NCBI GenBank assembly: GCA_903944895.1 | Contig: CAJATL010000380.1 | Coordinates: forward strand, 1-37,798 | Direction of reading: 5' to 3' | Origin: an uncultured Bacteroidota bacterium | GTDB taxonomy: Bacteria; Bacteroidota; Bacteroidia; Bacteroidales; 4484-276 | DNA: 37,798 bases | Shown: positions 34,370 through 37,798 of the stretch, piece after piece | Layout of the letters: each line of letters opens with the position of its first letter | Numbering within the stretch: the stretch's first letter is position 1 | Made by a program: the position numbers and the translations under genes | The notes under the pieces: model-generated | Database searches by the model: none | Told to the model about the DNA's origin: nothing | The model's input: only the letters and a program-made list of their open reading frames with translations

Positions 34370-35004
34370 GATTAGGTTTTGAAACAGATCGGCAAAAATA
34401 GGGATTTTTGGGTGAAGTGGGCTTTTTCGATGCAGTGGTTTCCGATAAACTGCTTAATATCGTTAATTCTGATTTTAACCTTGAAAATGAAAGTTGTTTT
34501 CGTAAAGTCCAAATGATTCAATGATTATTTGGAGTTATAGTCCAAGTAATTCAATGATTATTTGGAGTTACCCAAGCTAAGCGGCATTTGCAATGCCGCT
34601 TTAATCATTGATGAATTTGTAATTCAACACAATCCGTTTTGTTTATGTTAAGTTTTATTTGATACCATTGCAAAATGTCGGATATTTCGGTCGGCATTGC
34701 AAATGCCGCCCAGCGCAGGTTTTTGCCTTTAGAAAATCCTCTCAATCTTTACCCTAACCTTGATAAACCAGAAATAACAAAAAACAAAAAACAAAACTCA
34801 AATAAGTCCTTGAAAATAATTTGTCATTTGTCCCGATAGCTATCGGGATGACTTTTGTAATTTCTGCCAAAAAAACATCAATTTCAAAAATATGACACGA
34901 AATTTATACTGGTTCTACCTTTCCAACCGGATAATTTGAAATATTTTTGCTACCGACTTTTAAAGAAAATCATCAATCATAAATAAATTAAAACGGAGGT
35001 TGAT
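34370..35004. repeat. 635-nt gene-free region rich in repeats and palindromes
   Basis: No coding sequence seen. Contents: two 32-nt copies with two mismatches at 34506-34537 and 34539-34570 (33-nt period); a 10-bp hairpin AAGCGGCATT/AATGCCGCTT at 34579-34601; the same core inverted (CGGCATT-GCA-AATGCCG) at 34692-34708; and an 18-bp perfect palindrome TCCCGATAGCTATCGGGA at 34831-34848, a word frequent between genes in Bacteroidota. The last 85 nt hold the promoter of the citrate lyase gene. Confidence 0.8.
34920..34949 (+). promoter_or_regulatory. promoter-like boxes for the citrate lyase genes
   Basis: TATTTTTG at 34942-34949 is a good -7 box; TTTC at 34920-34923 is a near -33 box 18 nt upstream. 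The leader to the TTG start is about 50 nt. Confidence 0.5.
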
Positions 35005-36243
35005 TTGGAAAAAATAGCAACTGCCGGAAACAAAGGTAAACGCGTGCGTTCCGATTGTTTTGTGAGCCTTACACTTACCGAAAACGGAGGCATCGACCTG
35101 CGCCTCGAAAGTAAGGTAAAAGTGCTGTACGGTAAAGATATTGAGCAACTTGCCCTCGATATCCTGAAATTCTTCGACATCAAAAACTGTATTCTTGAAA
35201 TCGACGACAGCGGCGCTTTGCCTTATGTGCAGGCCGCCCGCATCGAAGCTGCCATCAAATTGCTGGTTCATTCAGACAAGAGTTTCCTTTTTGATGTTTT
35301 GGAAGAAAATAAATTCGACACCAAAAAAGATCAGAACAGGTTTTCGAGGCTCTACCTGCCAGGAAATACACCCAGCCTGATGATCAATGCCGGCCTTCAC
35401 CGGCCAAACGGACTTATCCTCGACCTGGAAGATGCCGTGGCTTTCGATAAAAAACATGAAGCGCGCTTTATGGTGCGAAATGCGCTTCGTAGTCTGAATT
35501 TTTATGGTGCCGAAAAAATGGTGCGCATCAACCAGGTTCCAAAAGGCATCGAAGATCTCGATTTTCTTGTCCCTCACGGAGTTAATCTTATCCTGGTACC
35601 AAAATGCGAAAGTGCTGATCAGATAAAGCAGGTGAATGATAAAATCGCTCAGATTCATGCCGGTCTGAAAATTTCACGGCCCATCTGGCTGATGCCGATC
35701 ATCGAAAGTGCGCTGGGAGTAATTAAATCTTTTGAAATTGCATCTGCCGCCGACAATGTTGTGGCACTGGCCATTGGCCTCGAAGATTACACCGCCGATC
35801 TTGGCGTAAAACGCACAGCCGCTGGCACCGAATCATTCTTTGCCCGGACACAGGTTGTTAATGCAGCAAAAGCCGCTAGTATTCAGGCCATCGATTCGGT
35901 ATTTTCGGATGTTGGCGATATGGAAGGCCTCAGGCAAAATGTGCTGACCTCAAAATCGTTGGGTTTCGATGGCATGGGCTGTATTCATCCCCGCCAGATC
36001 AAGGTGATCCACGATAATTTTGCGCCGGATGCAGTTGAGATTGATAAGGCGAAAAAGATCGTAAACGCGTTCATGATTGCCACTGAGCAGGGTCTGGGCG
36101 TGGTTTCGCTTGGCACAAAAATGATTGATGCTCCCGTTGTAAAACGTGCCCAAAAAACCATCAATCTTGCCATTTCAGTTGGATTGCTCAATCCAGGCTG
36201 GCGTGAAGAAATGCTGGCCGAGCAGGCGGTTTTAAAAAGTTAG
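35005..36243 (+). CDS. fused citrate lyase acyl-carrier (CitD) and beta (CitE) protein
   Basis: 412 residues from TTG 35005, with a clear ribosome site GGAGG (34995-34999). Residues 1-95 resemble CitD: MEKIATAGNKGKRVRSDC, then IDLRLESKVKVLYG and LEIDDSGALPYVQAARIEAAI. Ser16 lies where CitD carries its phosphoribosyl-dephospho-CoA group. Residues about 107-412 are CitE-like (LYLPGNTPSLMINAG, GLILDLEDAVAFDKK, MPIIESALGVIKSFEIA, GCIHPRQIKVIHDNF), the lyase subunit that splits citryl-ACP to oxaloacetate and acetyl-ACP. The usual separate citD gene is absent, and citF follows after 32 nt. A different CoA- or ACP-bound substrate is not excluded. Confidence 0.87.
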   Translation: MEKIATAGNKGKRVRSDCFVSLTLTENGGIDLRLESKVKVLYGKDIEQLALDILKFFDIKNCILEIDDSGALPYVQAARIEAAIKLLVHSDKSFLFDVLEENKFDTKKDQNRFSRLYLPGNTPSLMINAGLHRPNGLILDLEDAVAFDKKHEARFMVRNALRSLNFYGAEKMVRINQVPKGIEDLDFLVPHGVNLILVPKCESADQIKQVNDKIAQIHAGLKISRPIWLMPIIESALGVIKSFEIASAADNVVALAIGLEDYTADLGVKRTAAGTESFFARTQVVNAAKAASIQAIDSVFSDVGDMEGLRQNVLTSKSLGFDGMGCIHPRQIKVIHDNFAPDAVEIDKAKKIVNAFMIATEQGLGVVSLGTKMIDAPVVKRAQKTINLAISVGLLNPGWREEMLAEQAVLKS

Positions 36244-36275
36244 TATTAAAACGAATTTTAGAAAATCAGGAAGTT

Positions 36276-37798
36276 ATGAAAAAATTTGATAAACTGGTAA
36301 AAAACGCTGCAGGCCGCATGGTTCCAAGCGAAATCAACGGAGAAGCTCAGGTGCCGTTTATGGGAATCGGGAAATTTATTCCCACGGGTCGCAAATTTGC
36401 TCCACGTATCTCCAGTTGCGCCAATTATCCGGATGATGGCAACAAAACCGTCGAAAATCTTAAAGAAGCCTTGATAAAAGCTGGTTTGAAAGATGGGATG
36501 ACCATTTCGACACATCACCATTTTAGGAATGGAGACCTTATCGCCAACCAGATTTTTGACATTGCCCACGAACTTGGCGTGAAGAATCTAAGGTGGTTTC
36601 CGTCGGCTTCGTTTCCCTGCCACGAACCTTTGATAAAATACCTCGAAGACGGCACCATCAACCGCATCGAGGGAAGCATGAACGGGATTCTTGGAAAATT
36701 CTGTTCGCAGGGACGTATGGAAGGTGTGGGTGTTTTGCGTTCGCATGGTGGCCGTTATCAGGCCATCCAGGACGGTGAAGTACAGATTGATATTGCTGTA
36801 ATAGCCGCGCCAACAGCCGATCCTTTCGGAAATGCAACCGGCGACCGCGGCCCTGCCGCTTGTGGTCTTTTGGGTTTTGCGCTTGGCGATTCGCAATATG
36901 CCGACAAAGTGATTGTTGTAACGGATAATCTGGTTCCTTTCCCATGTATTCCCTGGCAGATTCATGGCAATTATGTCGATTATGTGGTTGTTGTGGATAA
37001 AGTTGGTTTATCCGAAAAAATCGTTTCAGGAACCACCGAAGTCACCAAAAGTCCCGACCGCTTGCTTATCGCTGAGATGACCGCTCAGTTTTGCGATGAA
37101 GCCGGGATTATCCGTGATGGCTTTTCATACCAGGCCGGTAGCGGTGGAACTTCACTTTCGATTGGAATTTATTTTAGCGAAATTTTAAGGAACCGGGGTT
37201 GGAAAGCACGTTTCATCCGCGCTGGCAGCAACAAATACCCGGTTCAGATGCTCGAAGAAGGGCTCGTTGATTATATTCTGGACGGCCAAACTTTCGACCT
37301 GGAAGGTGTTCGCTCGATGCGCGAAAATGAAGGACACGTCAATACAAGCCCGTTTACCAGTTACAATTATCATGGAAAAGGAAATTTTGCCTCGATGGTT
37401 GATGTGGTAATTCTGGGGGCTACCGAGGTTGATGTGAATTTTAACGCCAACGTTGTAAGTCATTCCGACGGTTACCTGCTTCACGGCATCGGTGGCTGGC
37501 AGAATTGCCTCTTCTCGAAATGTACTATTCTTCCGATTCCGCTTTTCCGCGACAGGATTCCTGTGGTTAAAGATGAAGTAACCACACTTTGCGCTCCCGG
37601 CGAACTTATTGATGTGATCGTTACCGAAAGAGGAATTGCGATAAATCCATTGCGGACCGATCTTATCGAAAAGATGAAAAATACAAATCTTCCGATGGTT
37701 ACCATTCAGGAATTAAAGGCTGAAGCCGAGAAAATCTGCGGTGTGCCTGCTAAACCCAAATTTAGCGATGAAGTTGTCGCGGTAATAAAATGGGTTGA
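36276..37798 (+). CDS. citF: citrate lyase alpha subunit, 3' end cut by the window
   Basis: 507 complete codons from ATG 36276, open at the right edge; family length is about 510-520, so nearly all is present. Begins MKKFDKLVKNAAGRMVPSEI and contains ISTHHHFRNGD, SHGGRYQAI, APTADPFGNATG, QAGSGGTSLSIG and FNANVVSHSDG, typical of the CitF citrate-ACP transferase. It exchanges acetyl for citrate on the acyl carrier, here the CitD part of the preceding fusion protein. Together they would cleave citrate to acetate and oxaloacetate under anaerobic growth. citC, citX and citG are not in the window. Confidence 0.93.
   Translation, partial: MKKFDKLVKNAAGRMVPSEINGEAQVPFMGIGKFIPTGRKFAPRISSCANYPDDGNKTVENLKEALIKAGLKDGMTISTHHHFRNGDLIANQIFDIAHELGVKNLRWFPSASFPCHEPLIKYLEDGTINRIEGSMNGILGKFCSQGRMEGVGVLRSHGGRYQAIQDGEVQIDIAVIAAPTADPFGNATGDRGPAACGLLGFALGDSQYADKVIVVTDNLVPFPCIPWQIHGNYVDYVVVVDKVGLSEKIVSGTTEVTKSPDRLLIAEMTAQFCDEAGIIRDGFSYQAGSGGTSLSIGIYFSEILRNRGWKARFIRAGSNKYPVQMLEEGLVDYILDGQTFDLEGVRSMRENEGHVNTSPFTSYNYHGKGNFASMVDVVILGATEVDVNFNANVVSHSDGYLLHGIGGWQNCLFSKCTILPIPLFRDRIPVVKDEVTTLCAPGELIDVIVTERGIAINPLRTDLIEKMKNTNLPMVTIQELKAEAEKICGVPAKPKFSDEVVAVIKWV

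Noticed and set aside
34506-34570. CRISPR array
   Set aside because: Only two 32-nt units lie 1 nt apart, with no spacers and no cas genes.

Overview
The window reads as chromosomal DNA of an anaerobic member of the Bacteroidota. Evidence: secreted proteins with type IX secretion (T9SS) C-terminal sorting domains, a folP-cdaA pair, a BT_3928-type DoxX/thioredoxin membrane protein, several promoter-like boxes of the Bacteroidota form TTTG...TAnnTTTG, few Shine-Dalgarno sites, and a menaquinone route through futalosine. NiFe-hydrogenase maturation genes, a complete selenocysteine (Sec) insertion set except selD, and citrate lyase genes point to anaerobic or fermentative life. I cannot name genus or species.

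Layout. 1-445: 5' part of a 2-oxoacid dehydrogenase E1 gene (minus strand, runs off the left edge). 631-2611: two envelope proteins. 2723-4495: folP and cdaA. 4735-6291: ruvX-def-lipoprotein operon (minus). 6438-8972: dapD, a GT9 glycosyltransferase and a Sua5/YrdC-type gene. 9128-9252: tRNA-Asp and a terminator. 9439-16807: the selenocysteine locus. 17037-22729: hypB, hypA, hypE, an AAA-type ATPase and hypD (all minus), with a small zinc-ribbon gene on plus. 22857-24399: mqnD and mqnB. 24540-28467: a YugP-type metalloprotease, an unknown exported protein and an MFS transporter. 28650-31429: a secreted serine protease overlapping mqnE. 31524-34369: a lipid kinase overlapping an LtaS-like membrane phosphotransferase. 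35005-37798: a fused CitD-CitE protein and citF (cut at the right edge).

The main discovery is at 9439-13170. Two tandem paralogous genes, each 601 codons long, are each interrupted by one in-frame TGA at codon 346. In both the reading frame continues unchanged after the TGA into a homologous second half. The TGA lies in a Cys-Leu-Ser-TGA context (CxxU). The surrounding roughly 50 nt are almost invariant between the paralogs, including third codon positions, and can fold into a hairpin at SECIS distance. Immediately downstream lie a tRNA-Sec with anticodon TCA, selA and selB. Both proteins begin with a signal peptide and end with a T9SS-type sorting domain, so they appear to be exported or cell-surface selenoproteins, a combination I do not recognise. 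A conventional stop-codon gene caller would break each into two unrelated-looking ORFs. The Sec residue sits in a loop after a predicted beta-strand of a flavodoxin/GATase-like domain; a redox role is suggested but not shown.

Secondary points of interest are: 15-bp palindromic tandem units over the promoter of the ATPase inserted in the hyp cluster; a group of short TAC/GTA-centred palindromes between selB and hypB; a duplicated 30-bp double palindrome beside hypD; a CitD-CitE fusion; and a 635-nt repeat-rich intergenic stretch before the citrate lyase genes.
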